The notes below the pieces were generated by a model. It was given only the letters and a program-made list of their open reading frames with translations, was not told the origin of the DNA and did no database searches. The translations under genes were made by a program, and so were the position numbers. This document shows positions 43,826 through 52,541 of a stretch of 64,000 bases of DNA, in pieces; the first letter of the stretch is position 1, and each line of letters starts with the position of its first letter. This DNA is from Bog-473 sp963742035 (GTDB taxonomy: Bacteria; Actinomycetota; Acidimicrobiia; Acidimicrobiales; RAAP-2), in contig CAVUKH010000007.1 of NCBI GenBank assembly GCA_963742035.1, forward strand, positions 124,001 through 188,000, in the 5' to 3' direction.

Positions 43826-44052
43826 TGGACGCTCTCCATTGTCTTTCGTGACGTGATCAGTTCTTTCGTCTCCACCGACAGCCGAACCGTTGTTCACCCA
43901 GGGGCGTGCGCTGGGACATGCAGCAGAATTCTCTGGACCGCGCCACCGAAGGCTTCATGCGCGCCGTCACGCTAGCCGCGTCGATCAAGACCAGCTGCAT
44001 ACACGTGAGACAGTCGTCGATGGTGCGCAGCCACCCAGAGCTGCGTGAAGAC

Positions 44053-44466
44053 TTACATCCGGCTCAGTTCTTGTGGGCTGAGGGTCGTCTCCACGGGACC
44101 GCCATAGGCGGCGAGCGCATAGATGACGATGACGCCGAGCGCGATGTAGGTCAAAGACCAGATCGGGTAGTAGGGCATCCACCAGATTGCGCTGATGGCG
44201 CCGATCGCACCGGCCGCGATGCCGACCCAGCGCCCGATTTGGGACCCCCCCATCACTCCCAAGCCGCAGAGGATCAAGATGATGCCGACGATCAGGTAGA
44301 CCCAGCCGTACGTCTTGAGGCTGGTGCCGAAGATGGCGTCTTCGAGGTGCTGGGGGACGACTCCGTGGTAGCGGAAGGCCCAGATCGCATCGAAGATGCG
44401 CATGATGCCGGCCACCCCCAGCACGATTGCGGCGAACAGAATCCAACCGTGGCCCCGTTGGTTCAT
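44053..44466 (-). CDS. DUF7144 family membrane protein
   Basis: This 137-residue protein has four transmembrane helices. The first is WILFAAIVLGVAGIMRIFDAIWAF, and GWVYLIVGIILILCGLGVM and GRWVGIAAGAIGAISAIWW follow. The family is common in Actinobacteria as a small membrane protein of unknown function. The ATG is at 44466. It is divergent from the SHOCT gene at 44716, and the exact palindrome at 44533 lies between them, so both may be co-regulated. Confidence 0.8.
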   Translation of the reverse strand: MNQRGHGWILFAAIVLGVAGIMRIFDAIWAFRYHGVVPQHLEDAIFGTSLKTYGWVYLIVGIILILCGLGVMGGSQIGRWVGIAAGAIGAISAIWWMPYYPIWSLTYIALGVIVIYALAAYGGPVETTLSPQELSRM

Positions 44467-44532
44467 GGTGCACCTCCACTCGAACGTGCTCGGCGCCGGG
44501 CGAGGAGCCGGGGCCGATTGCTACTGCCAATG

Positions 44533-44546
44533 CAGGTATATACCTG
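44533..44546. promoter_or_regulatory. 14-bp perfect palindrome, probable operator
   Basis: CAGGTATATACCTG is an exact palindrome in the 249-bp gap between the divergent DUF7144 and SHOCT genes, 67 nt from the DUF7144 start and 170 nt from the SHOCT start. It is the only strongly AT-rich core in this region. Confidence 0.6.
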
Positions 44547-44715
44547 AGTGGCCTCCAATGGAAGGGCTACCGAAAGGGCGGACAAGCAATCGTTTGATAC
44601 CGGCCCCCAGCACGGATCGCTGGGCGCAACCTGAGCGCGTCGTGCCACTGGTAATTCTGCAGGAGGGGGACTAGAACTCCAGTCAGAAGATCTTTTTCGC
44701 GTGCGGAGGAGAGGC

Positions 44716-45120
44716 ATGCTGGCGTACGACTACCCGCTGGGCGGGGTGTTCTTGTCAATGCTCTACTTCTTCTTGTTCTTCATCTGGATCTGGATCCTCA
44801 TCACCGTCTTTGTCGACATCTTCCGGAGTCCTGACCTCAACGGTTGGCTCAAGACCCTGTGGTGCATCTTCGTCATCATCCTTCCGTTCCTCGGTGTCTT
44901 CATCTACCTGATCGCCCGGGGCGGGAAGATGCAGGAGCGCAAGCTCCACGACGCCGCCCAGCAGAAGCAGGCGTTCGACTCAGCCGTGCGCGAGGCCGCG
45001 GGCAGCTCGGGAAGCGACGTCACATCGCAGCTGACCCGGCTCGCCGACTTGAAGGCGCAAGGCGTCCTCACTGATGCGGAGTTCGAATCACAAAAGGCCA
45101 AGGTTCTGGCTGCGGGCTGA
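44716..45120 (+). CDS. Membrane protein with PLDc_N and SHOCT domains
   Basis: This 134-residue protein has two hydrophobic helices (about residues 8-32 and 44-69, FLSMLYFFLFFIWIWILITVF and WCIFVIILPFLGVFIYLIA). They match the PLDc_N-type membrane hairpin. A C-terminal SHOCT motif LADLKAQGVLTDAEFESQKAKVL follows. SHOCT modules are short helical regions associated with oligomerisation. The ATG at 44716 has GGAGGAGAGG. The downstream 145-residue DUF6325 and 97-residue SHOCT genes follow with 42 and 13 nt gaps and should be in the same operon. Confidence 0.82.
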   Translation: MLAYDYPLGGVFLSMLYFFLFFIWIWILITVFVDIFRSPDLNGWLKTLWCIFVIILPFLGVFIYLIARGGKMQERKLHDAAQQKQAFDSAVREAAGSSGSDVTSQLTRLADLKAQGVLTDAEFESQKAKVLAAG

Positions 45121-45162
45121 GACCAAAGTGCGGACGATCGCGTCCAGGAAGGGGAGTCGCAG

Positions 45163-45600
45163 ATGGAAGAAGGGAACGGACCTCTGGGTCCCATCAGCTA
45201 CTTGGTCGTCGAGTTCCCGGGGAGCAAGATGACAGGGGAGGGCTTGCCCATCCTCGTCGATCTCGTCGACCAGGGCGTGATCAGGATCTTGGACCTGGTC
45301 TTCGTCGCCAAGGGACAAGACGGCTCCTTGGGGATCATCGCCCTCGCGGATCTGGACCATGACGGGACGATCGACCTCGCCGTCTTCGAGGGCGTGTCCT
45401 CGGGACTGGTGAGCCAAGAAGACCTCGCCGACGCGGCGCCCGTGATCTCGCCCGGGTCGTCTGCCGCCATTCTGATCTTCGAGAACCGGTGGGCGACGCC
45501 GTTCGTCCAGGCGCTCCGGCGCGGGAAGGCCCAGCTCGTCGCCGCCGGCTACATCCCCCAGGACGACCTCGTGGCCGCGCTCGACGCGGCCGACGGTTGA
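45163..45600 (+). CDS. DUF6325 family protein
   Basis: This 145-residue protein fits DUF6325 (ISYLVVEFPGSKMTGEGLPILVDLV, IRILDLVFVAKGQDGSL, LVSQEDLADAAPVISPGSSAAILIFEN). It is soluble and acidic, with no known enzymatic role. The family is often encoded beside SHOCT proteins in actinobacteria. The ATG is preceded by AAGGGGAG. Its tail ends 13 nt before the next SHOCT gene. Confidence 0.78.
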   Translation: MEEGNGPLGPISYLVVEFPGSKMTGEGLPILVDLVDQGVIRILDLVFVAKGQDGSLGIIALADLDHDGTIDLAVFEGVSSGLVSQEDLADAAPVISPGSSAAILIFENRWATPFVQALRRGKAQLVAAGYIPQDDLVAALDAADG

Positions 45601-45613
45601 AAGGAGAACGACC

Positions 45614-45907
45614 ATGCCGCTTCTTCGAGGTATCGCACGCACCGCAGCCATCGCCGGCACGGCGACCGCCGTGTCGAACCGTGTCTCACGTCGCCAGCAG
45701 AACCGCTGGGCCCAACAAGAAGACCAGCAGTACGCCCAACAGCAACCGCAACAGCAACCTCAGCAGTACGCGCCGCCGCCCCAGCCCGCGGCGCCGGCGA
45801 GGGACCAGGTCGCACAACTCAAAGATCTGGCAGAGCTCAAGTCGCAGGGGATCCTCACGGACGCCGAGTTCGACGCCCAGAAGGCGAAGATTCTCTCCGG
45901 CCCCTGA
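45614..45907 (+). CDS. Small SHOCT protein with Gln-rich linker
   Basis: This 97-residue protein has a basic N-terminal helix (LRGIARTAAIAGTATAV), a glutamine- and proline-rich linker of about 30 residues (QQQPQQQPQQYAPPPQPA) and a C-terminal SHOCT motif (LKDLAELKSQGILTDAEFDAQKAKIL). It has no full membrane helix. Its SHOCT sequence is similar to that of the 134-residue membrane protein, so the two might associate. GAAAGGAG precedes the ATG. Confidence 0.8.
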   Translation: MPLLRGIARTAAIAGTATAVSNRVSRRQQNRWAQQEDQQYAQQQPQQQPQQYAPPPQPAAPARDQVAQLKDLAELKSQGILTDAEFDAQKAKILSGP

Positions 45908-46069
45908 GCCAGGTCTCGCGTCGGGGACGGACGGTTCGAAGCCAGACCCCGGTGGTTGTTGCATCGGCAAGCAATCCCGTGCTGGAGGAGCAAACTGCCG
46001 ACGAGCGTGCGTCGCTCCGTGCCCAGTGCGGACCAGAACAGTCGTGCAGCGCCGACGAATCGCACGGCA

Positions 46070-46621
46070 TCACGGCTCGATGCACTCCACCAGGGACACC
46101 TCGCGACTGCCGTCGCGGTGCTGAAGGAGATGCCTCGAGGAGTACGCGTCCGCGTTGACCTTGACGGAGTCCCGGCTGACGGCGCCCTCTCGGATGCGGG
46201 CCGGGACCCCGAGCGCCATGGCACCGGCCGGAACCTCCGTCCCAGGCGACACGACGGCCCCGGCGCCTACAAGGGAGCCCGAGCGGCAGACGACCCCTTC
46301 GAGGACGACCGCGCCCGAACCGACGAGCACGAGGTCCTCCAGTACACAGCCTTCGAGATGCGCCAGGTGCCCGATCACACAATCGTCCCCGATGCGGGTC
46401 CGCCGCACGGTCTGGGTGTGCACGACGGCACCGTCCTGTATCGACGTCCGAGCGCCGATCACAATGGGACCGTTGTCAGCCCGGATGATGGCCCCCGGCC
46501 AGACGCTCGAGCCGGCGCCGAGACGGACCTCTCCGATCAGGACCGCATGGGGGTGGACGTAGGCATCAGGGTGAATCCGTGGCCGTTCGTCTCCGAGCGC
46601 AAAGAGAGTCATGGGGGACAT
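46070..46621 (-). CDS. Gamma-carbonic-anhydrase-like left-handed beta helix protein
   Basis: This 183-residue protein has hexapeptide repeats forming the left-handed beta helix (IGEVRLGAGSSVWPGAIIRAD, VIGARTSIQDGAVVH, VLVGSGAVVLEGVV). Possible metal ligands are His68 and His85 (IGHLAHLEGC). At the position where gamma-class enzymes usually have the third His, this protein appears to have Glu90, with His88 two residues before. It could be a carbonic anhydrase or an acetyltransferase-like relative without activity. The ATG at 46621 or 46612 is possible. Confidence 0.8.
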   Translation of the reverse strand: MSPMTLFALGDERPRIHPDAYVHPHAVLIGEVRLGAGSSVWPGAIIRADNGPIVIGARTSIQDGAVVHTQTVRRTRIGDDCVIGHLAHLEGCVLEDLVLVGSGAVVLEGVVCRSGSLVGAGAVVSPGTEVPAGAMALGVPARIREGAVSRDSVKVNADAYSSRHLLQHRDGSREVSLVECIEP

Positions 46622-46702
46622 TCAAACAGTGCGGTGGGGGCCCGAGGGAGTCCGGCCAGTTCTGCAGTGTGTCGCTCCGACGCTGATCGACGAGCCCGCC
46701 CG

Positions 46703-48076
46703 CTAGGCCCGCTCCACCGCCAACACCTGCCACTCGTCGGGCAGGCCCTTGAGATTGTGCCGCCCGCGGTCGTCGAAGACGATGCCCGAACCGACCACCA
46801 GGTCGCGCACCGTCCCGGTGACCAGCACTTCACCGGGACCGGCCATGCCGCTCACCCGTGACGCGATGTGGACGGCCAGGCCGCCGATGTCGTCGCCGCG
46901 CAGCTCGACCTCGCCGGCGTGCAGGCCGGCGCGGAGTTGGAGCCCCGCTGTCGCAGCCGCCCGCACCATGGCCTCGGCGCAACGGACGGCCTGTGCGGGC
47001 GCCGCGAAGCGGGCCAAAATCCCGTCGCCCATCGTCTTGACGAGGACCCCGTCGTGGCGGGCGAGGAGCCGCCCGATGTTGACGTCGAACTCGTCGAGGA
47101 CGGCGCGCCACTGGCGGTCGCCCACCTCGGCGGCGCGCACGGTCGAGTCCACAATGTCGGTGAACAGCACGGCGGCGAGCAGGCGCGTCGCGGCATGCAC
47201 TCCGCGCTCCCCCGTGACGAACTCCTCCATCTCGTCGACGATGGAGTCGAACTCACCGGCCCAGGGGAGGATGTCGGGTCCCGTGGTGGTGACCAGGCGG
47301 GAACCGGTGATGTGCTCGGAGAGGTAACGGCCGTGCTCGCTCAGGTTGGCGTAGCTGTCGACGCGCGCGAAGACCAGTGTCGGGCACGTGATGGATGGAA
47401 GACACCAGCGGACGTCGGCGGAGAACGTGACGAGGTTGAAGGCCACGGCGGTCGCCGGGCTGGCGCCGCGCCGGGCGGCCCGACCCCACCATTCCCGGAA
47501 GCCGACGCGGTGGGCCAGGCTGGGGGCGAAGATGGCGATGTCGCGGGGGATGTCGTCCTCGGTCATGACCACGTCGATCCCCGACCCGGTGGCGACCTCC
47601 TCGTCGGACGCGCCGAACCCGTAGTCCTCGGCCTGGCCGACCCGCGCCGTGCCGTTGACGATGACGAGGGAGATCACGCGCTCGGGGTGGGTCGCCGACA
47701 GCCAGAGGGCGGCCATCGCCCCACCCGCCGAGGCGAGAACGACGGCCCGGTCGGACCCCGCGGCGTCCATCACGGCCAGCGCGTCGCGGCCCCAGCCCTC
47801 AATCGATGGGTCCGTGCCCGTCGGGAGAGGATCCGACAGCCCGAGCCCGCCGGCGTCGAAGCGGATCAGGCGGGAGAAGTCCGCCACCCGTTCGGTGTAG
47901 CGCAACCAGTTGGGCTCGTCGACGGTCTCGTCGATGGAGATCATGAGCCCGCTGCTGAATTCGAGCACGTCGGGAAGCCCGGCGCCGCGTGCACCCGGCA
48001 GCGGGTCGCCGCCCCAGATCTGATAGCCGATGTGGATGCCGTCCCGAAGCGCGTACTGGGTCAGGGGCGCTTCCAT
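46703..48076 (-). CDS. Alpha/beta-hydrolase fused to adenylate/guanylate cyclase
   Basis: The protein has 457 residues. The N-terminal part (about 1-280) is an alpha/beta-hydrolase fold (VIRFDAGGLGLSDP-like region near 71-83, nucleophile area VVLASAGGAM with Ser116). The C-terminal part (about 295-457) is a class III nucleotide cyclase (LLAAVLFTDIVDST, VKTMGDGILARF, HIASRVSG, PGEVLVTGTVRD), with metal aspartates in FTD and GDG. The hydrolase elbow has Leu instead of the usual first Gly. Fusions like this are common in Actinobacteria; the hydrolase half may be a sensory domain for the cyclase. Confidence 0.88.
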   Translation of the reverse strand: MEAPLTQYALRDGIHIGYQIWGGDPLPGARGAGLPDVLEFSSGLMISIDETVDEPNWLRYTERVADFSRLIRFDAGGLGLSDPLPTGTDPSIEGWGRDALAVMDAAGSDRAVVLASAGGAMAALWLSATHPERVISLVIVNGTARVGQAEDYGFGASDEEVATGSGIDVVMTEDDIPRDIAIFAPSLAHRVGFREWWGRAARRGASPATAVAFNLVTFSADVRWCLPSITCPTLVFARVDSYANLSEHGRYLSEHITGSRLVTTTGPDILPWAGEFDSIVDEMEEFVTGERGVHAATRLLAAVLFTDIVDSTVRAAEVGDRQWRAVLDEFDVNIGRLLARHDGVLVKTMGDGILARFAAPAQAVRCAEAMVRAAATAGLQLRAGLHAGEVELRGDDIGGLAVHIASRVSGMAGPGEVLVTGTVRDLVVGSGIVFDDRGRHNLKGLPDEWQVLAVERA

Positions 48077-48143
48077 ACCAGGTGCAGTCTGCCGTGCCTC
48101 GGGTGCAGGCGAAGCGGGGGAGAGGTGGGAGTGCGTCCCGGGT

Positions 48144-49877
48144 TCAGCGGGCGCCGCGCACCAGGCGGCCCGGCAGGGCGCCGGTCGGTTCGCCGTGCTC
48201 GAAGGTCAGCTCGCCGGCCTTAATGGTGGCGACATACCCCGATGCCCTCTGGAGCAGGCGGCGCCCGCCCGCCGGCAGGTCGTTGGTGACGAACGGTGCG
48301 CCGAGGGTGAGGGCCTCGTAGTCGATGAGGTTGAAGTCGGCCAGCGCACCGGGCTCCACTGTTCCCCGGTCCGTCATGCCGTACAGCCGCGCCGTATCGT
48401 GCGTCTGTTTCTTGACGACGTACTCGAGCGGGAGTCGCTCACCCCTGCTGCGGTCGCGGGTCCAGTGCGTGAGCATGAAGGTGGGCATGGAGGCGTCGCA
48501 GATGGTGCCGGTATGGGCGCCCCCGTCGGCCAGCCCGAGGAGGCCCTGCGGGTGCAGCATCATGTCGTGCACGTGGTCGAGGTCGCCCAGGGCGTAGTTG
48601 AGGATCGGGATGTAGAGCAGGCCCTGCCCCCCGTCACGCGCCATCTCGTCGTAGGCCACCTCCAGTGGTGACCGGCCGCTCGCCGCGGCGATCCCCGCCA
48701 GCGAGCGCTCGGGTCCCGGCTCGTAGTCGGGCGGGTTGCCGAGGATGAAGGTGCGCTCGTACGCCTTGGTCATGGCGTCGGCCTGGGCCGGCGACGACGG
48801 CGTCCACGACACGATCGATCGACGCACCTCGGGGTCGGCCAGCGCCGTCGCCAGCTCGGCGGCCGACCCGCAGCGCTCCCGCAGCTCCACGTACGCCGGG
48901 AAGTCGGAGAACAGGCACAGCGTCGTGTGGTGTCCCGACAAGATCCCGGTCGGGCGCCCCGCGATCTGTGGAAACAGCTGGGCGCCCTCGGCGCAGGCCT
49001 CGAGTGAGGCCGCCAGCTGCTTGCGCCACAGTTCGGGGTCGTCGTCGGCCTGCAACAGCACGTAGGACACGGGACGGTCGATGGCCGCCGAGAGCCGGCG
49101 CATCCAGTCGACCTCCTGCCAGGCGTCTTCGAGCATTTCGCCGGCCGAGCCCAGCGGGGCCAGCTCGAAGACGCCGGCCCCCGCCTCGCCCAGCGCGGAC
49201 CCGAGGCCGAACAGCTCGTCTTCGGCGGCGAAGGTCCCAGGCACCAGCTCGCCGTCGATGGCGCGGTGCCCCAGGGTGCGCGAGGTCGAGAACCCGAGCG
49301 CGCCGGCCCGGACCGCCTCGAGCACGATGGCCCGCATCGCCTCGATGTCCTCGGCCGTGGCCGCCTCGTTACGGGCGCCGCGCTCGCCCATCACGTAGGC
49401 CCGCACGGCCGCGTGCGGAACCTGGGTGCCCACGTCCACCGTCCAACACCGCTTCTCGAGGGCGTCGAGATACTGGGGGAAGGTTTCCCACTCCCACTCG
49501 ATCCCCTCGGCCAATGCCGTGCCGGGGATGTCCTCCACGCCCTCCATCAGCCCGATGAGCCAGTCGTGGCGATCGGGCTGGGCGGGTGCGAAGCCCACTC
49601 CGCAATTGCCCATGACCAGTGTCGTGACGCCGTGCCACGACGACGGGGCGAGCTCCTGGTCCCAGGTGACCTGGCCGTCGTAGTGGGTGTGCACGTCGAC
49701 CCAGCCGGGGGTCACCAGCAGGCCCGTAGCCTCTATGACCTTGGTGGCGCCGCCCTGGACCGTGCCCACATCGGTGATGCGGCCGGAATCCACCGCGACG
49801 TCGGCCACACGCGCCGCCGCCCCGGTTCCGTCGACGAGCGTCCCACCCTTGATGATCAGGTCATGCATGGGATCCAT
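48144..49877 (-). CDS. N-acyl-D-amino-acid deacylase family amidohydrolase (paralogue)
   Basis: This 577-residue protein has the same plan as the gene at 1884: DLIIKGGTLVDGTG, metal site DVHTHYD with His63 and His65, the NCGVGFAPA turn, then LADGGAHTG near the end. The C-terminal return is ALADFNLIDYE. It is a TIM-barrel metal-dependent hydrolase acting on N-acyl amides or similar. ATG 49877 or 49868 may be the start. It is not adjacent to an aldehyde dehydrogenase. It differs from the first by a longer insertion after the HxH region. Confidence 0.88.
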   Translation of the reverse strand: MDPMHDLIIKGGTLVDGTGAAARVADVAVDSGRITDVGTVQGGATKVIEATGLLVTPGWVDVHTHYDGQVTWDQELAPSSWHGVTTLVMGNCGVGFAPAQPDRHDWLIGLMEGVEDIPGTALAEGIEWEWETFPQYLDALEKRCWTVDVGTQVPHAAVRAYVMGERGARNEAATAEDIEAMRAIVLEAVRAGALGFSTSRTLGHRAIDGELVPGTFAAEDELFGLGSALGEAGAGVFELAPLGSAGEMLEDAWQEVDWMRRLSAAIDRPVSYVLLQADDDPELWRKQLAASLEACAEGAQLFPQIAGRPTGILSGHHTTLCLFSDFPAYVELRERCGSAAELATALADPEVRRSIVSWTPSSPAQADAMTKAYERTFILGNPPDYEPGPERSLAGIAAASGRSPLEVAYDEMARDGGQGLLYIPILNYALGDLDHVHDMMLHPQGLLGLADGGAHTGTICDASMPTFMLTHWTRDRSRGERLPLEYVVKKQTHDTARLYGMTDRGTVEPGALADFNLIDYEALTLGAPFVTNDLPAGGRRLLQRASGYVATIKAGELTFEHGEPTGALPGRLVRGAR

Positions 49878-49940
49878 GGTTTCACGCCAGCCCGCGGCCC
49901 GCTCGCCGCGACTGGCGTGCCCTACCTCAGGGGCAGGGTG

Positions 49941-50096
49941 TCAGACCTTGGCCTTGCCGAGAATGCGGTTCATTTTGGTGCCGCAGGTCGGGCAGGTGCC
50001 CTGTGCGGCGCGGCGCCCGTTGGCCAGCTCTACCTCCTGGCCGTCGAACTCCCGCTTCTCTCGGCACTTCACGCAGTACCCCTCGTAGTTCGCCAT
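49941..50096 (-). CDS. DUF5679 zinc-ribbon protein
   Basis: This 51-residue protein has CVKCREKREF and CPTCGTKMNRILGKAKV, two CxxC pairs forming a zinc ribbon. The family is widespread in Actinobacteria; the function is unknown, with nucleic-acid binding possible. AAGGAG precedes the ATG at 50096. Confidence 0.85.
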   Translation of the reverse strand: MANYEGYCVKCREKREFDGQEVELANGRRAAQGTCPTCGTKMNRILGKAKV

Positions 50097-50212
50097 GGCA
50101 ACTCCTTCGGTCGGTGATGGCCTTGGACGGGTGTCGAACGTAGCGGGGGGGTTCCGAGGATTGGGGGATGGTCGGGCGCCTTCAGGCACGATCCGGGGGT
50201 AGGGTCGCTTCC

Positions 50213-51067
50213 ATGACCGACAACGGTGCAGGTCAGGACAGTGACTGGCTCCAGCAGGGACTGCGGAACCGCGCGGCGCTGGCGGAGACCTGGGCGTCTC
50301 TGACCGAGGTCACCTTCGAGCTCTCCGAGAACGAGTGGGCACTGCCCACCGACTGCCCTGGGTGGGACGTCAAAGATCAGCTCGCCCACCTCATCGGGAT
50401 CGAGCAGGCGATCATGGGCGAGCCGGCTCCGGAGTGGTCCGGACCACTCGGAGAGCACGTCAAGAATGATTTCGCAGCGGCCAACGAGCCCTACGTGGCC
50501 GTGCGACGGGCCGTGCCCGGTCCGGCGGTGCGGGCGGAGTTCGTGGCGGTGACCACGACCCGGTTGGCCCAACTCGACGCACTGACGGGCGCCGACTGGG
50601 CCGAGGTCGGCTGGAGCCCCATGGGCCAGGTGCCCCACGCGGAGTTCATGACGGCGCGGGTCTACGACAGCTGGGTCCACGAACAGGATGTGCGTCGCGC
50701 CCTAGACCGGCCTGGCGGGAGCGGTAACGCAGCCTCGGCGATCTCGCTCGGTCGCATCCAAGGTGCCATGCCCTTCGTGGTCGGCAAGAAGGCCGGCTGC
50801 GTCGACGGCACCGCGGTCCGTTTCGACGTGACGGGTCCCGGGGGAGACGCACGGACCTTCACGATCGCCGTGGAGGGGTCCCGGGCCCGGCCGGTGGGTG
50901 ACGACGTGGTGCCCACGGTGACCCTCTCGCTCTCGAGCATCGACTTCACGCGCCTCGGCTGCGGACGGGCCACCGCGGCGGAGGTCGAGGCAGCGGGCGG
51001 CATCGGTGTGGACGGCGACGACCAGGTGGGTCGGTCTGTTCTGGATGCCATGAACTTCATGTTCTGA
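50213..51067 (+). CDS. Maleylpyruvate isomerase-like mycothiol-dependent enzyme
   Basis: This 284-residue protein has the MDMPI/DinB-fold N-terminus (WDVKDQLAHLIGIE with the metal-binding His, and WVHEQDVRRAL supplying further ligands). A SCP-like C-terminal domain follows (RFDVTGPGGDARTFTIAV). Such proteins use mycothiol and a divalent metal for isomerisation or thiol transfer. TAGGGT ends 7 nt before the ATG, so it is probably leaderless. Substrate unknown. Confidence 0.85.
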   Translation: MTDNGAGQDSDWLQQGLRNRAALAETWASLTEVTFELSENEWALPTDCPGWDVKDQLAHLIGIEQAIMGEPAPEWSGPLGEHVKNDFAAANEPYVAVRRAVPGPAVRAEFVAVTTTRLAQLDALTGADWAEVGWSPMGQVPHAEFMTARVYDSWVHEQDVRRALDRPGGSGNAASAISLGRIQGAMPFVVGKKAGCVDGTAVRFDVTGPGGDARTFTIAVEGSRARPVGDDVVPTVTLSLSSIDFTRLGCGRATAAEVEAAGGIGVDGDDQVGRSVLDAMNFMF

Positions 51068-51156
51068 GCGCGTCATCCGCCCCGCGGACCTCCGCGTGCA
51101 TGCCCGCGAGCGGCCGTGCGCCCAGGCCACGGGTCGGCCGGTAGAGTGATCGGCTC

Positions 51157-52518
51157 GTGATGCGTGCGACAGCAGAGCCAATGGAGGGAAACCTCGTCCG
51201 TCTGAGTGTTGAGGTGGACGAGCCCGAGTTCGATCGAGCGCTCGGCGACGTCGTGCGCACGCTGGCCCAGCAGGTTCGGGTGCCGGGATTCAGGCCGGGC
51301 AAGGTGCCGCGCAAGGTGCTCGAGGCCCGCATGGGGGGCGCCGGCGCGCTGCGCGCCGAGGCACTACGCGAGTCGCTGCCCGACTTCTACGCCCGCGCCG
51401 TCGTTGACACCGAGCTCGATCCCATAGCCCAGCCGGAGATCGACATCACCGGGGGTGAGGACGGTGGCGCCGTCTCGTTCGACGCCGTCGTGCAGGTACG
51501 CCCCATCGTAGCGATTCCGGGCTACGACGGCCTGCAGGTCACATTGCCGGGTCTCGCCGTCACTGACGAAGAGGTGCAGAGCCAACTCGACCGGCTGCGC
51601 GAGAACGACGCAGAGCTCGAGGTGGTGGGCCGCCCGGCCATCGACGGCGATCAGGTGACGATCGATCTCCACGGCAACGACGCTTCCGGTGCCGAGGTGG
51701 TCGGTGTGGACGATTACCTCTACGAGGTCGGCTCGGGCACGGTGGTCCCCGAGCTCGACGCCGAGCTCCACGGCGCCAAGGCCGGTGCCATCCTCGCCTT
51801 CGACGCGGCGAACCCCAATGAGGCTGATCAAAACGTGGCCTTCCGTGTCCTCGTCAAAGAGGTCAAGATCAAGAAGCTGCCAGAGGCCACCGACGAGTGG
51901 GCCGCCGAGAGCTCCGAGTTCGACACCGTGGCCGAGCTGCGTGACGACATCGCCACCCGAATCGGCCGCGTCAAGCTGATGCAGAGCCAGATGGCACTGC
52001 GCCAGAAGACCATCGAAGCCCTGGCCGAGCTGGTCAGCGACGACGTCGTGCCCGAGGTCCTGGTCGATTCGGAGGTCAACGAGCGCCTGCACGATCTGCA
52101 GCACCGCCTGGAGGCCCAGAAGCTGGGGCTGGCCGAATACTTCCAGGCCACCGGCACGACACCCGACGAGCTGCTGGGTGCCGTCCGGGTGGACGCCCTG
52201 GCTGCCGTCAAGGCGGACCTGGCCCTGCGGGCCCTGGTCGAGGCGGAGGAGCTCACGCTCAGTGACGAGGAGCTCCTGGCCGAGATAGTCACCATGGCGG
52301 AGCGGATGGGCACCACCCCGATCGAACTGCGTCGCCAACTCGACACGGCCGGCCGGACCGGCGCGGTACGCTCGGAGCTGCGTAAAGGCAAAGCGTTGGA
52401 GTGGCTGCTGGACCACGTGGATCTCGTCGATGAAGAGGGCAACCCGATGTCACGGGACGACCTCAAAGTGGATGCCTCGGGAGACGCCGAAGTCGAGCAG
52501 AGCGAGGAGAGCGAGTGA
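51157..52518 (+). CDS. tig: Trigger factor
   Basis: This 453-residue protein has the ribosome-binding signature GFRPGKVPR near residue 46, a PPIase (FKBP-like) domain at about 150-245 (IDGDQVTIDLHGND, YEVGSGTVVPELDAELHG) and a C-terminal helical chaperone domain. It assists nascent chains at the ribosome exit. GTG 51157 or ATG 51160 starts it; a TAGAGT -10 box lies 9 nt upstream. It heads the tig-clpP-clpX block, with clpP 23 nt after its stop. Confidence 0.95.
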   Translation: MMRATAEPMEGNLVRLSVEVDEPEFDRALGDVVRTLAQQVRVPGFRPGKVPRKVLEARMGGAGALRAEALRESLPDFYARAVVDTELDPIAQPEIDITGGEDGGAVSFDAVVQVRPIVAIPGYDGLQVTLPGLAVTDEEVQSQLDRLRENDAELEVVGRPAIDGDQVTIDLHGNDASGAEVVGVDDYLYEVGSGTVVPELDAELHGAKAGAILAFDAANPNEADQNVAFRVLVKEVKIKKLPEATDEWAAESSEFDTVAELRDDIATRIGRVKLMQSQMALRQKTIEALAELVSDDVVPEVLVDSEVNERLHDLQHRLEAQKLGLAEYFQATGTTPDELLGAVRVDALAAVKADLALRALVEAEELTLSDEELLAEIVTMAERMGTTPIELRRQLDTAGRTGAVRSELRKGKALEWLLDHVDLVDEEGNPMSRDDLKVDASGDAEVEQSEESE

Positions 52519-52541
52519 AGATGCAGAGTGCGGGGGACCCG

